A stretch of DNA of 64,000 bases from Lycorma delicatula (lineage: Eukaryota; Arthropoda; Insecta; Hemiptera; Fulgoridae), in assembly GCF_047948215.1 (NCBI RefSeq), contig NC_134455.1, positions 293,834,647-293,898,646 on the forward strand, read 5' to 3'. The position numbers were made by a program, and so were the translations under genes. Numbering within the stretch: the stretch's first letter is position 1; each line of letters begins with the position of its first letter. The notes beneath the pieces were generated by a model. The model was not told where the DNA came from, did no database searches, and worked only from the letters and a program-made list of their open reading frames with translations. Positions 12,571 through 25,103 of this stretch are shown here, piece by piece.

Positions 12571-15500
12571 ATTTCGCATTGTAGAATACCCCATTATGAA
12601 TTAAAAGTAATACAACAATAATTTTTCAATGGCATTGAATTAATATATCCTTTCAAAGGTGGTGGCCTCAATTTAAAAAAATAAGTCATATTTTCATCGA
12701 AATAACTCCAAAATGAAGGGATAAAGTTATGCATTTTTTAAAAATAAGTTCTTTATTTTATCTCAACAATGAAAACTTAGGGATGTGCTTAGCAAGTAAG
12801 TTAATATACGCCTCTAATTATTAGCGCATTCTTTTACAAATTGCAAGAAGCTATTACAACATAAACAACCAGCAAGATAAGAGTTACTGCTGAAAAGTAA
12901 CTGTAAAAAATCACAAAACTCAAAATATACGTATGGCTCTAAAAAACAAAATATTTTCTATAATGAAATTTTGATATGGCCAGCCAAAACGAAGAGTGAA
13001 ATGAAGACATTTACATTTCTATAAAGTACAAAAAGAGAAATTTTTAAATCTTTTATCCACTTTAGTCTATTATGTTTGCTTTTCTTTTTTTCGATATCCA
13101 CAGGTGAACCAACCTTACCGCTATAGACAACCTGACGTTACAAGGAAATTGCCCCTATATTCAATAACATGCTATTCGTTAGAGACCTACATTCCATTGC
13201 ACGCTTACTACGGTGAGTGAGAAGTGCCCGACCGTGAAAATTTTCATTTATTTGTGGCTTATTCACTGAGCCGTGTTGCACATCCGAAGCCCACCAAAAT
13301 TCAAGTAACAGTCAGCTCCGTGACACTTCATTCTGCTTCACCAAAGGGACTGGCTGTATAATTAATAGTACTGTATTAAACAAAGCCACTAGTGTTTCAT
13401 GTTTCTCAGACGTAAGATTGACTTAGATGTGTAAAGCATTAAAATAATGTTGGTCTTTCTGTTGAAGGAATGCATTGCCGCATAACGCTTATACTCATTA
13501 CGGGTTCAGTTTTAATAGTTTTTGTAGCTTAATTTTGTTTGTTTTTTTAATTTCATTTCCATTGTCCTTAGTCACATTTGAAGTTGGTCATTTTTATTAT
13601 AAACCACAAAATTTGTCGAGAACGACCTAAAACTTAATGAAACTCAAAATAGTTTTTATATTTTTACATATGTAAACCGCACATTCTATAAAAGTTTTTT
13701 ATTGAAGTTCTAGATGCACAAATAGTGTACACAAGAAAAAGATCGCGAAAATCGTGTTTCCCTGGAAGATGTAAACTTCGCGTTATTATTTGAATAAGTT
13801 CCTTAAAAACTAACGTAGAAAGGAGCAAAATTTGATATAGTATATTTTGTTTTTTATTGTGAACTTATTGCAGTCTAAGTTCTAATGCATTCTTTGATTT
13901 TCCAAACTTTAAAGGGTTTTTAAATATTTGCAAAATTAGTTGTACTTCTGTACAATAAACTCCAATTAATATTTTTTTGCTAAAAAAAGTTGCTTACGGA
14001 ATAATATTTTTTTTGCGATGTTAAATTGAAATTTCAAATCACGCAAAAATGATTTTAACTATTACTTTCCGCATAACACAACAAACTTTGTTATCGAAAA
14101 TACATAGATTAAAATGGGAATGTCCACAAAAATGCTAACATGTTGTGTTTCTTTGACATCAATGAAATTAAGTTTATTAATTACTTGTTTTCTAAGTTAA
14201 CTTGATATAATTTATTTTGTTTTGTTGAAGACTGAATTAGGGGTTTACTGTTATACTCTTCTGTGTGTACTAGGTATTTTTTCTCTGTCGAGTTGAAGCC
14301 AAGTATGTAATGGATTGTTTCGCGTCAGAAAGTGTTATCTAAGTCTATTGCTTTACATTTTCTTTCAGAGTCTTTCTTATGAGTATAATAAGGTATGTAA
14401 AGCACCAAAAGTACAAAGATGCACAAGTCAGTTGTTGTTTCTTTAAGATCAAGACAGATTGAAAATGTCACCTGTAGTGCTTAGAATCACCTTAATTTTG
14501 TCAGTATGACAACCTGGTTGTGTAACCCAAGGTTCGGTAAAGAAGCTTCTGGAAACCATTTCAATCCCTTAATAATCCTGGCATACGATGATGGTTATTC
14601 TAGAAAAATGGCTACGTCATGTCATATAGCTGTACCAAGTCACAATTGAATATGTTTAGTCCTTTTAAAAGCAAGTAGCTTCCATGAGATGGATGGTTTG
14701 AGATATTGTGAATGAAAGTATCCTTCATCGTTGCGTTTTCTATAACATATACAAGTATTCTGAAAAAATATTTTTGTTGGTTTATTGTGATGGTAGGTTG
14801 AAAAAATCTATTGTTTGGTGTGTTTGTAATCTACTGTAAAATTTTAATTACCAGAAACTTAGTAGGAGAGATTAAGTTAAGGGATATGAATGTAAGAGAA
14901 GAAAGCCAACCATCTATGAATTAATAATACACGAAGATCAACATCGTCTATTATTAATAGACATATTGCACTTAAAGAAAAACTCCTTCAGGCAGTGAGT
15001 ACCTATAATAACCACAACACCTCAGAAGGTTTGACCATTTTAACTAGAATGGAAGCAGGACATTATTGATGAAAAACATTTTACTGGCCAACTTACATGC
15101 TTCAAAAAAATTGAGTCCTTCTAAAACTAAAGAGTCACAGATTCAGGAAAGAATACTCACCTACCTTTGAACTAAACTATTAACAGTTTGCCCAGATCAC
15201 TCTGGAAATCTTACCTGATCCAACTACATGTACTGATAATTAAATCTAATATCTTCTGTACATCAATCATTATCTGTATATTAAGCTATGTAGTAATTCT
15301 GCCCATACTGATTAGAGGCAATATACATTGTTTATCAGTAAAACATTAACACATTAATTTATCTATCCCATACGATTAACACATAACATTATATATCTTA
15401 GATTTTCTTATGGCTAGATTCTTATTTAGTCTTTACACATACATTAAATCTTGTCTGAGGTATAAATTTAATAGTCAGACTCGCTTTCTCTAAGATTAAT

Positions 15501-15872
15501 GGCATTCATTATGCACTCGATCTGTGTTATGAACAGAGAAAAGGTGTCTCTTTTAAAGCTTGACATTTTGGTGGCATGTTGATGTGCAACAGTATGTTTA
15601 ACCCATTGAAGAAAGCAGTGGAAAACTAATTCACCCCTTATTTTTCTTAGAATGATATGGGATGCTGTTATCTTCAAAATGTCTATGCCAATTTTAGGGC
15701 AATTTATTCATATCACATCATGTACAACAAAAGTGTATGAATGGCAACATTCATACACCTCAAAAGTTGGCTAAATTCATTGTTTAACTAATAAATATTG
15801 GAGCATTTTGTAAATCTGTTATCAATAATGTTATTGATTACACAATACTAATTGTGTTAGTGCATCAACACT

Positions 15873-15903
<31 letters not shown>

Positions 15904-16202
15904 TATATAAAATTGAAAATATCACTTACTGCTTATTTTTCTTTAAAAGAAATGACTAACAATCTGACTAAAAAGAAGTAACATCCTTCTTTTTAAATTC
16001 TTAATTTTCAATACATCTGATGAAGCACTGTGCACCATAAAAGTGCTAATGTAAACACTTTTAGGTAGATTTCATAAGAAAGCTACTTATTGTAATGGGT
16101 ACCATGATTTGACTTCCAGAAAATTTTGACATGTCTTCGTGTTTCACATCTCCTAAATCCCACACCCACCATCAGTTCAAAATTTTATATGTACATTTAT
16201 CT
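12571..16202. other. Gr intron with a CpG-denser patch at 13.1-13.5 kb
   Basis: Mostly unrecognised. At 13104-13212 an open segment of 109 bases lies between a pyrimidine-rich CAG acceptor and a GTGAGT donor. It reads VNQPYRYRQPDVTRKLPLYS and onward without a stop. Its length would break the Gr frame, so it is not a Gr exon. The surrounding 250 bases carry many more CpG dinucleotides than is typical here, like a promoter or first exon, but I cannot assign a transcript. Confidence 0.25.
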
Positions 16203-16222
16203 ATATATATATATATATATAT
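16203..16222. repeat. (TA)n microsatellite
   Basis: About ten TA units just left of the unclassified repeat at 16.3 kb. Confidence 0.8.
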
Positions 16223-16309
16223 ATTTCACTTTCTTGTGGACATGATACTGCCATAATTTTACACCAATCACTTTCAAATTGATACATAAAATATAACAAC
16301 TCAAAATCT

Positions 16310-16910
16310 CGGTCGAGTTCGTTAATGGGCAAAATCAGACCATGGGGGCTTTTTCAAAAAACAAAATATTGCTATAACTTTCTTATTAAGTAAAATATCA
16401 AATTTGTTTAAAGTTTCTACTATTCTTTGGATAAGGGCCTAAAACTTATCTAAGTAAAGTTTTTTGATATCACCAACCATTGGGCCAGGGGGTAGAAAAA
16501 ATGGGGTTTCAAAGACAAAAAAAATATTTTCTCCCTTAATAGGCACCATATCAGATCAGTTTAAAGTGGTCGTTAGTCCTCTAAACATTACTTAAAATTT
16601 TATCTGAAATAATTTTTGGTATGACCAACCCTTACGACAAGAGTTGATAAAAATATTGCTGGAATTATAAAAAGATGGGGCTTGTCATATGCTAAACATG
16701 TGAAACATTTTTCACATGCAACCATTGTTGTATTGAGTAAATTTGAAGTCTTTCTTAACTTTAAGGTGGAAATCTTTTTTATCCTCTACTTAGCATTGGT
16801 GAACTCTACCTTCACCTCTACTCTACTCTTCCCTCCCTCTACCCTCATCTCTACCTCTTCCTTCCGGCGTGCCGAAAGGCATTTTTTAAAAGAAAACTAA
16901 GTAGTAAGTG
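16310..16910 (+). repeat. Unclassified interspersed repeat with an internal duplication
   Basis: This block differs in composition from its flanks and lies between two TA microsatellites. Two parts of it are diverged copies of each other: 16400-16480 (TTTAAAG, a CCTAAAAC-like segment, then TTTTTTGATATCACCAACC) and 16560-16640 (TTTAAAG, a CTTAAAAT-like segment, then TTTTTGGTATGACCAACCC). The right end is pyrimidine-rich and contains CTCTACC repeats. The 72-codon frame at 16682 lies in this repeat and shows no domain. Confidence 0.45.
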
Positions 16911-16976
16911 ACTTTTTTATTATGTGTATTATAATAATAATTACTGTATACTGCTGGAATGCAAAATTACAAATCC

Positions 16977-16978
<2 letters not shown>

Positions 16979-17024
<46 letters not shown>
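16979..17024. repeat. (TA)n microsatellite
   Basis: About 22 uninterrupted TA units, 130 bases upstream of the second Gr exon seen. Confidence 0.9.
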
Positions 17025-17026
<2 letters not shown>

Positions 17027-17151
17027 AATATAAGTGGATCTAATGATTTACAGTTAAAAATCAGTATTAATTGCATAACTAATTTCTGTTAAATATAAAT
17101 TTGACTTGGTTCATCATTTAAAAAATTTATGGCTTTGTTTTATTTTTCCAG

Positions 17152-17457
17152 AATTTTTTTAATGACAGTCTTATTATCTATCAGGATGAACCATGTTTAC
17201 AAAAATGTCAAAGCATTCAACATGAATTGTTAACCTTAAGATTATTATATAGAAAACTCCAACTTTTGATGTTTACCAGTAGACATTGCTATGGACCAAC
17301 TGTTCTACTATTAATTATAAGTAGTAGATACAGTTTTGCTCTTCATCTATTTTTATGGTTAACTAGTGGTTACTCAGCAACTGAAATATTAAATGCTCTT
17401 CTTGCTATGTATCAAATGGTCTATTTATGCTACAGAATTGAAACTCTTCATACTGAG
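17152..17457 (+). CDS. Gustatory receptor, exon 2 of those seen
   Basis: This exon encodes 102 residues. The acceptor TTTTTCCAG ends at 17151. The best donor is GAG|GTTGGT at 17458, which is weak but keeps phase 0. Residues near 34-62 (CYGPTVLLLIISSRYSFALH and on) form one membrane helix, and ILNALLAMYQMVYLCYRIE near residues 78-96 forms the next, with the cysteine position typical of Gr helix 6. The exon before it ends, and the exon after it begins, in the same phase. Confidence 0.75.
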
Positions 17458-17902
17458 GTTGGTATCCTTACAATTTTTATGTTATCCATGTTTATGAACG
17501 TAGTTATATGTAACACTTGAATATAAGCAAAATTTACACCAACTCAAATAACACATTTTCACATTGTTTTTGTATAGATTTCTTCAAAGGTAACTTAGAG
17601 AACAACTTTTAGCCATAATATAGACTGCTGTTCTCCCAGTCTCTCTTATAAGAGCAGCAGTTTTTTTTTTTTTTTAATTTCTTATTGTAACGTCTGCTTC
17701 TGTTTCATTATTATGCTTTTTTAATGTCTTTGATTGTATAGTGTCATGGGATACAATTACATCTAGGAAACAATAAAAAAGAAGGGATGAAATTAATTCT
17801 TTAAATAATAATATTAAGTTTACCTTAAATCAGGGAAATAATAATAATATAGATTTTTTGGCTATCAGAATTATAAAAGTAATTAATTAAAATAGTGACA
17901 TT

Positions 17903-18680
17903 TTTAGGAAACCCACCAAGCAAAATACAATAATACATTACGAATTTTTTCATCCTTATAACCAATAAATGACCACTATATTTACACCTTGATTTATAGA
18001 GCCGTAAAATATTTAAAACATTATATAAAATTAAAAAACGAAATAAACAATATTACATCGCAGTAACTAACGGATATAACAAAAATTTAATAGATAAATT
18101 ACTTAATAGAATAAAATACAAAATTTACATAAAAGAAAACATAAAATTAACTAATAATAATAACGATAATATCTATACTAAAATCGAGTATAACATAAAT
18201 TATAGAAATTTCAACGAAATATTTAAATTATTTGGTTTAAAAACTGCATATGTAACTAATATTAAAATATATAAATAATATAGATCCATCTAAAACAATA
18301 AAAGACGGTAATAAAATTAATTTAGATGGACAAGGCGTATATAGCCTAAAATACGCAGATGGCGAATTAAAATCACTGGCAAGACCTATCGGTCATTCTC
18401 TATTAGAATAAGAGTGTTCTCTTACAATTATGTTTAATTGTACAAAAAAAGGACAAGTAGAAAAATCTAATTTCGCTAAACATATTATAAATAACCACAA
18501 TTATAACCCAGAAAATTTTATTGACACTCGATTTTTCAAATAATATACACGTTACCAATAATTTAGATAAGTACCATATATATTTTGACTGATAAATTAA
18601 TAAACGAACAAACAAGATTTGACAATGATATGTTGTATAAGTATGTACTAAATAATAACTATAGAGTGAGTTGACTATAC
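17903..18680 (+). pseudogene. Penelope-like retroelement, degraded C-terminal half
   Basis: Joined across frame changes, the + strand gives the ordered landmarks of the C-terminal part of Penelope-like reverse transcriptases. FRKPTKQNTIIHYEFFHPYN at 17903 is the usual FRKPT...HP block. It is followed by YRAVKYLKHYIKLKNEINNI, AVTNGYNKNLIDKLLNR, and a GIY-YIG-like start GVYSLKYADG at 18334. SNFAKHIINNHNYNP follows at 18466, then INEQTRFDNDMLYKYVLNN near 18600. The GIY half is visible as GVY, but the YIG half and the QTGR segment are not. Several stops and frame changes make it inactive. The RT palm upstream was not found, so this is a 5'-truncated relic inside the Gr intron. The minus-strand frame at 18403-18753 is a shadow. 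Confidence 0.65.
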
Positions 18681-21589
18681 CCTTCCCATTCCATTTTGCC
18701 ATAACGGTGGCGGCATTAATAATGAAAGGACGTCGACGCAATTTTAAATACATGTCTACCTCTGTTATATTTTATATACTTTACATAGGACAACGAAGTT
18801 TTAGTTTAATTAAGAATATAATATACATTTTTAAGTTCTGACGATGTAATTCTATTCCGAAAGCGCTTGAACGCATAAAAAAAAAATGTTGGTTAAAATT
18901 ATTAATTAAATTTAAAAAAAACTGTTTTACATAGAATTACTGCACATAAGACAAATAGGTTATAAACCAGTTACAATGAAATGGTATGAAAATATAAACA
19001 TAAAATTAAGGTTAGAGGAAATTAAAATAGTAACAATCATACATATCTTTTGATTGAAATATAGTCATCATGTACATTATTTTTATTGAGCATTGCATGC
19101 ACCTGCTTTTGTATTTTCAATTGGGATCTGAATGAACAGTCTTTAGATCAATTGCATAATTCTATACATGCAATTCCAATCATGAATAACGTTATTCTTT
19201 TAAGAAATTATATTAGTACTAAACTGATTAAAGGAATGAAAGCATTTCTGTAGGGAAGATAGTTCTCAATGCAGTATGTATTAAACCCAGTCCACATAAA
19301 GTTCCACAAATTACATTTGGTGAGAGGGGAGAAATCCCATTTTGAAAATCCAAGCATGTTTGTATATATTTTATCAAAGTTATGAAGAATGGGAATTGCA
19401 TTGAAGTAAAATTATGCTTTTTAAAAAATATAAACCAGATGGCTTTTGTTAAATTATATGTTCATACAAGTAATGTGCTCCCAGTCAAATCGTTTAAATA
19501 CATTTTTAATATAAATGTACACTTTTCTTTTTATAATAAATATTGCAAAATGTTTATGTAGTCCACCTGTGAGTTATCAATTCTTATTCATTTCTATGTA
19601 TTATGCAACTCCCTTCAATAATCTGGAGTTACAGTCCTGAAATTTTGTCTAGGTTTATGCAGTCAGCGATTACTTTGTTAACATGTACTTCCTCAAAGAA
19701 TCTTAGTAAAAATCTGGGATCAGGAAGTCTTGATCATAGAGATCAAGTTACAAAAATCTTGAAATTTTGGTAAATGCACTCAAGTAAATTCAAATAAATG
19801 TACAGTATTTAAATTGGATTTGAATCCAATTTAACCATTTGAATTGCATACTGCTTTGGGGTTCAGCTGATGGATTATCTCAGGACATTTGGCCTGTATC
19901 TAGACAAGACTAATTACCAAACAGTGAAAGGTTTACCATTTATTGGTTAGCAAAACTACCTCCCCCCTGACACCTCAAAAAATTATTATAATTTTTATAA
20001 TAGAAAGTGTTCTGCTTAGTTCAGCTCTATATTCTGAAATACTGATATAGCTCATTGACTTCTAACTGAGATAAAAGAGCATAATGATTTTCTGGTATCC
20101 TAATATAAAATTTCTATTTAATATCCAAGTATAATAGATTTAATTGATATTACAATAGATTTAGATTTTTGTATACGATAGATTTAATTGATTAAATGAT
20201 AAAAATTTGAAGTCAAAATATATCATTCTCAGCCTATCAATAAATTGTAAATTTGTTTGAAATACTTTATTACTGTGAAAAAAATAATTTTGTTGCGATA
20301 ACAGGAACAAAAATTAACTTTGATTTTTCAAATCTCACCATTTTCAAAATGATTCTAAAAGAGTGTGACATACTTGATGAGGGTAAAGATGAACAGTTGT
20401 TTTTAAAGTATTCTAAATGTGTAAAAGTTTTGAAGAATAAATTTATAATAAAGTTATGGAAAATGGAAACCAGATATAAGAAAAATTATGCTTTTTAAAA
20501 ATTCAGATCTCATTCTCTTGTTTAAATTAAATATTCTTAATAAATTAAAATAGGTGAGATTTGGTTTTAAAATGGTATTATAATAAGATTTTAAGATTTT
20601 ATCAAAATGTTTCTCATTCTATTCCTAATTTTCATTACAGGAAAGATATTAATCTATTTCTTCATTGCAATTTTTTTTATTGATAAATGATACTTTCATT
20701 TAATGTGAACAACTCACTTCTAACACCTTACTTACCAGGATTATCCTCGTCTTTATCATCTAAGGATCATTTCACAAAAAAAAAAAAAAAATTAATACTA
20801 TCTCTAGTGATTTTTTTTTTAACCAATTCTTATTTTTGTTGTTAACTGTTCTGCTAAGAGAAGAATAACATTTTTTTTCAGGATTTGCAAAATTTTAAGA
20901 TAGAATTGAAGTTTTTTTTATTAAATTTGATCAATTATTAGGTCATAGTCTAATAATTGATCAAATTTCTTTTGCAGTGCTCAACTTCAATATATTTAAA
21001 GTATTATACTCAATATAGTTTATATATTTATTTATACTCACTTCTCGTGAGTATTGATCCATTAGAACTGTAATTTCTGTTTTTTCTTTTGACTGACCTC
21101 TTTATCCTTTGGGAATGAATGATAAATGGAAACAGAATTTTATAATTTTTTTGTCATTATTATGTACAAATGCATGACTTATAACCATCAACTATAAGAA
21201 AAAAAATTTTTAAATAAATAGATTTAAATGTGATAAATTTACTATGTGAGAATAAGATTAGTGTAGCAAATCATTTAATAATTCAAAAGAGAATACTGCT
21301 AACTTACTGTTTTTATTTAAATTAGTTTGTAAAGAAGTACTTCATTGAAATGCATGAATCTAATTACAACTTTGAACTCAATTAGATATTCATATTACCT
21401 AATTCTCATTTTCATAAATAGAACAGTATAAAATAAAAAAAAAAAAACATACATGTGTACAGAAGTTCTTCTAATGAAAATATGTTACAGTATTTTCTGT
21501 GTGATTTAACTTAGAATTACTTCAGTTATAACTCTCTTAATGCACTTACTTTACTGTGTGTGTTTACTGGTTCTGTTTTGTATACATTA
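18681..21589. other. Gr intron, nothing recognised
   Basis: AT-rich intron with short A and T runs. The + frame at 20253-20498 shows no domain and no supporting splice sites. A segment near 19850-19975 is somewhat GC-richer but has no recognisable content. Confidence 0.5.
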
Positions 21590-22080
21590 CATTTCAGGTA
21601 ATTCCAAAAATAATATTCTTAGAGGAGACAGATTTGGAGACCTGACAGGCCATTTTATGATGACGACCTATCCAATGATGTGGGAATGTAATCTGTCATG
21701 CCCTTAGATAATAGTGAAGTGGCACTCCATCTTGCTGAAACTATAAATTATTTAATTATGTCTAAAATTGTCCTGAATATTTGGTAAAATCCTACTAGTT
21801 AACAAGTTGTAATAAGCATCTCCGTAAAGATTTTCAATTAAAATAAAAGGTCCTACAATACAATTACTAATGATTCCTGCCCAAATATTTACTTTCTCAG
21901 GCTACTGTGCCCTGTATTGTACCCTCTAACGTACATCTGGGAATATAATTGCTTCAGTATTGACAGTTATGCCACCTATTCATAAGGCCATTTAACAAAC
22001 ATATTTCCTGATAAGCTGTTGATCTATCCTGGTACAGTAACCTAGATTTATAAATTATACTTAAGAATATGGAATGAAAT
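21590..22080 (-). pseudogene. Mariner-type transposase remnant
   Basis: The minus strand, read across frame changes, gives NGLMNRWHNCQY, then VNIWAGI..., an IVGPFILIENLYGDAYYNLL segment, QDGVPLHYYLR, WIGRRHHKM, and WPVRSPNLSPLRILF. This is the order of the catalytic domain in the same transposase lineage as 6847-8063 (the usual forms are VNVWAGI, QDGAPPH, WIGRRG and WPPRSPDLTPLDFF). QDG is intact, but the final SPD is SPN. Stops and frame changes show it is dead. No terminal repeats were found. Confidence 0.6.
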
Positions 22081-22258
22081 GTTTCTAATGTATAAAAATG
22101 TCTTTCCTGACAGTGATTATAACCTAGGACCATTTGAATGCAAAACTGAACTGCCCCCTCTCTCCCATTTAGGCCTGTAAAAATGTTAATATTATTTTCA
22201 TTACAGACTGTATCTCCTTCTGAGGAGTAATTTGTGAGTCACCTAAAACCAATATATT

Positions 22259-22270
22259 AAAAGTGAATCC
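22259..22270. repeat. Target-site duplication, left copy
   Basis: AAAAGTGAATCC, repeated exactly at 23283-23294 around the LINE insertion. Confidence 0.75.
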
Positions 22271-23282
22271 ATAAATCCCAAAAATATAAAAATGGGTACT
22301 AAGAAAAACTCCATCACACTAAATTGCCTAGGATTTGCAGATGACCTCGCTCTTTTAGCAAATAATATTCAAGAAGCCAAAACACAAATCATGAGCCTTC
22401 AAAACCTAGCACAAAAGATAGGGCTTCATATCTCTTTCGAAAAAACTGAACTAATGGCCATAGATCCTCTGGTAATAGAGCACATTACGGTAAACAATCA
22501 GAAAATTAAAATAGTAAAACAATTTAAATATCTAGGGGAAATAATAACTTATAATTTAAATGAAAAAGTGACATGGCAAAACAGGACAAATAAAATGATT
22601 AAATCCCAAAAATTAACTTGGTCAACATATAACAAAAAATGCCTTTCTGCTAAAACAAAACTTAAACATTATAAAACTGTAGTACAGCCAGAAGTCACCT
22701 ACGGAAGCGAGACACTTTTCAAAATCACTCAGAAAAACCGAATTGAAAAAATTCTGAAAATAGAGAGGAGAATTGTCAGAACGTGTATCAATAAAAAACA
22801 CCAAAAAGAAGGCCAATGGTGGATTGTGCCAAATGAGGTGGTGTATCGAGAAATAGAGCCTGTTACTGATACTATGCGGAAAAAAAGAATCTCTTTCTTC
22901 GGTCATCTCATAAGGACACCGCAAACAAGACTGTCAAGAAATAACATTGAAAAGCTCTGGTTCCAAAAGCTAGAAGTAGGATGGATCAAAGAAATTAGAG
23001 AAGATATGAAAGAATTGGGCATTTCCCTGACTGACCTACAGAATAAAACTGGAAAAATTACAAAGCTAAAAGATAAAAGCATTAGATTTAAACAAAAGAC
23101 AGACAAACGACAAAATACAACGAAGAGGGTGTTTACGGATGAAGAAAAGAAAGCAAGATCTGAACGGATGAAGAAATACTGGGCAGCTCGAAAGAGTAAA
23201 ATAACACGCTTTTCTCAGAAAAGATCCAACTAAAATTGACTTAAGTGGTCCCATGTTGGCCGTAAAAGCATAATAATAAAAA
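22271..23282 (+). mobile_element. 5'-truncated non-LTR retrotransposon (LINE)
   Basis: The insertion is bounded by a 12-bp direct repeat and ends in an A-rich tail (CATAATAATAAAAAAAAA) just before the right copy. It contains the C-terminal part of a reverse transcriptase in one open frame. The 5' truncation with a tailed 3' end is what target-primed reverse transcription produces. Confidence 0.8.
22292..23233 (+). pseudogene. LINE reverse transcriptase, C-terminal 313 residues
   Basis: One open frame holding the RT palm active site LGFADDLALLA at residues 14-24, the GLHISFEKTELM block near residue 44, QFKYLGEII near residue 78, and thumb-like YKTVVQPEVTYGSETLF around residues 127-143. After that comes the RKKRISFFGHLIRTP block common at LINE ORF ends, then a basic lysine- and arginine-rich tail. 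The RT N-terminus and endonuclease are missing because the insertion is 5'-truncated. The frame is unbroken, which suggests a younger insertion than most others here. It is non-functional on its own. Confidence 0.8.
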
Positions 23283-23294
23283 AAAAGTGAATCC
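23283..23294. repeat. Target-site duplication, right copy
   Basis: Exact match to 22259-22270. Confidence 0.75.
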
Positions 23295-24462
23295 TAAATT
23301 GTTTTAATTCAAATTAACACATTTTACTTAATGTTCACAGTCTTTTTGCTCATTTACCTTGCAACATTAATAAATTTATTAAAATTCTGTGACAAACTTT
23401 ATAGTCTAGTTATTAAAAACTTCTCTTTGACTGATAAATTATACAATTTACTTAATGTAAATATTAAAAATCAGGTAAAAGTCAACTTTAGAAATTTAAC
23501 CAAAAAAATATTTATTTTAAGTTATAAAAAGCTTTTACATGACAGTTAAAAATAAAATACCTTTTATATATTCTTAAATTATTTTTACATAAAATTTTGG
23601 TTTATAAATTTCCATAAAAAATCACCAAAAAGTTATCAGAGTGAGTTCCCCCACTCCCACTGTGCTTTAACCTATCCCATCACAATTGTTATGGTTCTAC
23701 CATTTTTTATTATTGTTTTTGTTTTCTTTTACTTAAATTACCATAACCTTTAATTTATAGATACCTGTTTTAATATTATTGTAGTATTAGTTGTATTCTT
23801 CTTTTTGGTCTTTTTCCTTCTGTTTAATTAAATTTGTTTGTGCTGGTTTTATAGGACTTTTCTTCTTAAATTTCTCTCAGTTTTAATTGTGTTTACTCTC
23901 TTGAACCTTTTTGTTTTACACCTAATGAGTTTTCTTTTACTTGTGATTGTTCTTTTTTTACTTCAAATTTTGTTTTCTTGTTTTTTACAGTCTCTCTTTG
24001 TTTATGTATTCCTAGATTCTGTTTAAATCCTATTGGATTTTATATTGTAGAAATGTTTTGTGTTGTCTTCTTTTTAATAATTTTGTTCTTTAATTTAACA
24101 AAATGTTTATTTTTTTTACTATTTAAGTTTGTTTTAATAGTTTTGTCCTTTTATTATATAAGTTCTTTGTTCTCTTATTCTAGTGCTTTAGTGAAAATCA
24201 CTAAGTACATTTAGATCTTTAGCCTGTTTCCTTCTCTCTTTTCTTACTTTTTTTTACATAATCAATAAAGTATTTTTCTACCTTCTAATCTCTTCTTATA
24301 AATTGAGCTGCATTGTGGATTTTCTTCAACAAAAACCTGGTTAGATTAAACCTATTTATGTAAGTGTTATAGTACAGCAAAACTATAAATAACCATACTC
24401 TTATCTGAAATACCAATAAAAGTAATTTTTGAATAATATGATCGTTTCTTCAAGCAATGATC

Positions 24463-24492
<30 letters not shown>
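23295..24492. other. Gr intron, strongly T-rich
   Basis: Between 23640 and 24230 the + strand is pyrimidine-rich with many overlapping hydrophobic frames; these are compositional and not genes. The stretch resembles 10600-11000 in order and composition. Confidence 0.5.
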
Positions 24493-24494
<2 letters not shown>

Positions 24495-24577
24495 GGACAA
24501 TGCAGAAATGACAAAAATATGTTACTATGAGGAGGATTATGATTAAACATGGTTTGAAGGATTACAAATTTAATATA

Positions 24578-24669
<92 letters not shown>

Positions 24670-24744
24670 TTGTAATCCTTCAAACCGTGTTTAATCATAA
24701 TCCTCCTTACAGTAACATATTTTTGTCATTTCTGCATTGTCCAT
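24493..24744. mobile_element. Palindromic element with 80-bp arms around a TA core
   Basis: The left arm at 24493-24572 starts ATGGACAATGCAGAAATGAC. The right arm at 24665-24744 is its near-perfect reverse complement and ends TTCTGCATTGTCCAT. The roughly 92-base centre is almost entirely (TA)n. It has no coding capacity. This is the shape of a MITE or foldback element whose centre expanded as a microsatellite. Confidence 0.75.
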
Positions 24745-25103
24745 TCTTTGTAATTCTACTTTTAATGTTTTTACTTTTAAACTTTGAATGATGTTTAAAA
24801 TATCTTATTTTAATCCCCTGTGAAATTATTATATATTTTTTCATCTTTCAACACCAACTGAGATACACCTTCCTCTCTGATAGTAGAGTAGTACCTCAAT
24901 TGTTATTTCTATACACTTTCCACCTTTTAAACAAAAAAATTTTACAAGAGTATATATGGGTTACTTCAATGAAAAGAGAAATTAAACTTTCAAAATTCTC
25001 TGACAGGACTAATTTAACGTCTTTACCAAGGTCTAGATACTCAGGATTAGTTACTTTAAATATTATTTTGAGTTTATATTTAAATACATTAAAAAAATAT
25101 TAA

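Noticed and set aside
13104..13212. Additional gustatory receptor exon
   Set aside because: 109 bases would shift the frame between two phase-0 exons, and the residues are not Gr-like.
18403..18753. 116-codon minus-strand ORF
   Set aside because: Overlaps the Penelope-like relic on the other strand, which shows ordered family motifs; the ORF itself has none.
23838..24214. Membrane protein genes in T-rich frames
   Set aside because: Leu/Phe/Val-rich frames arise from the T-rich composition; there are no splice sites, homology or domain order.
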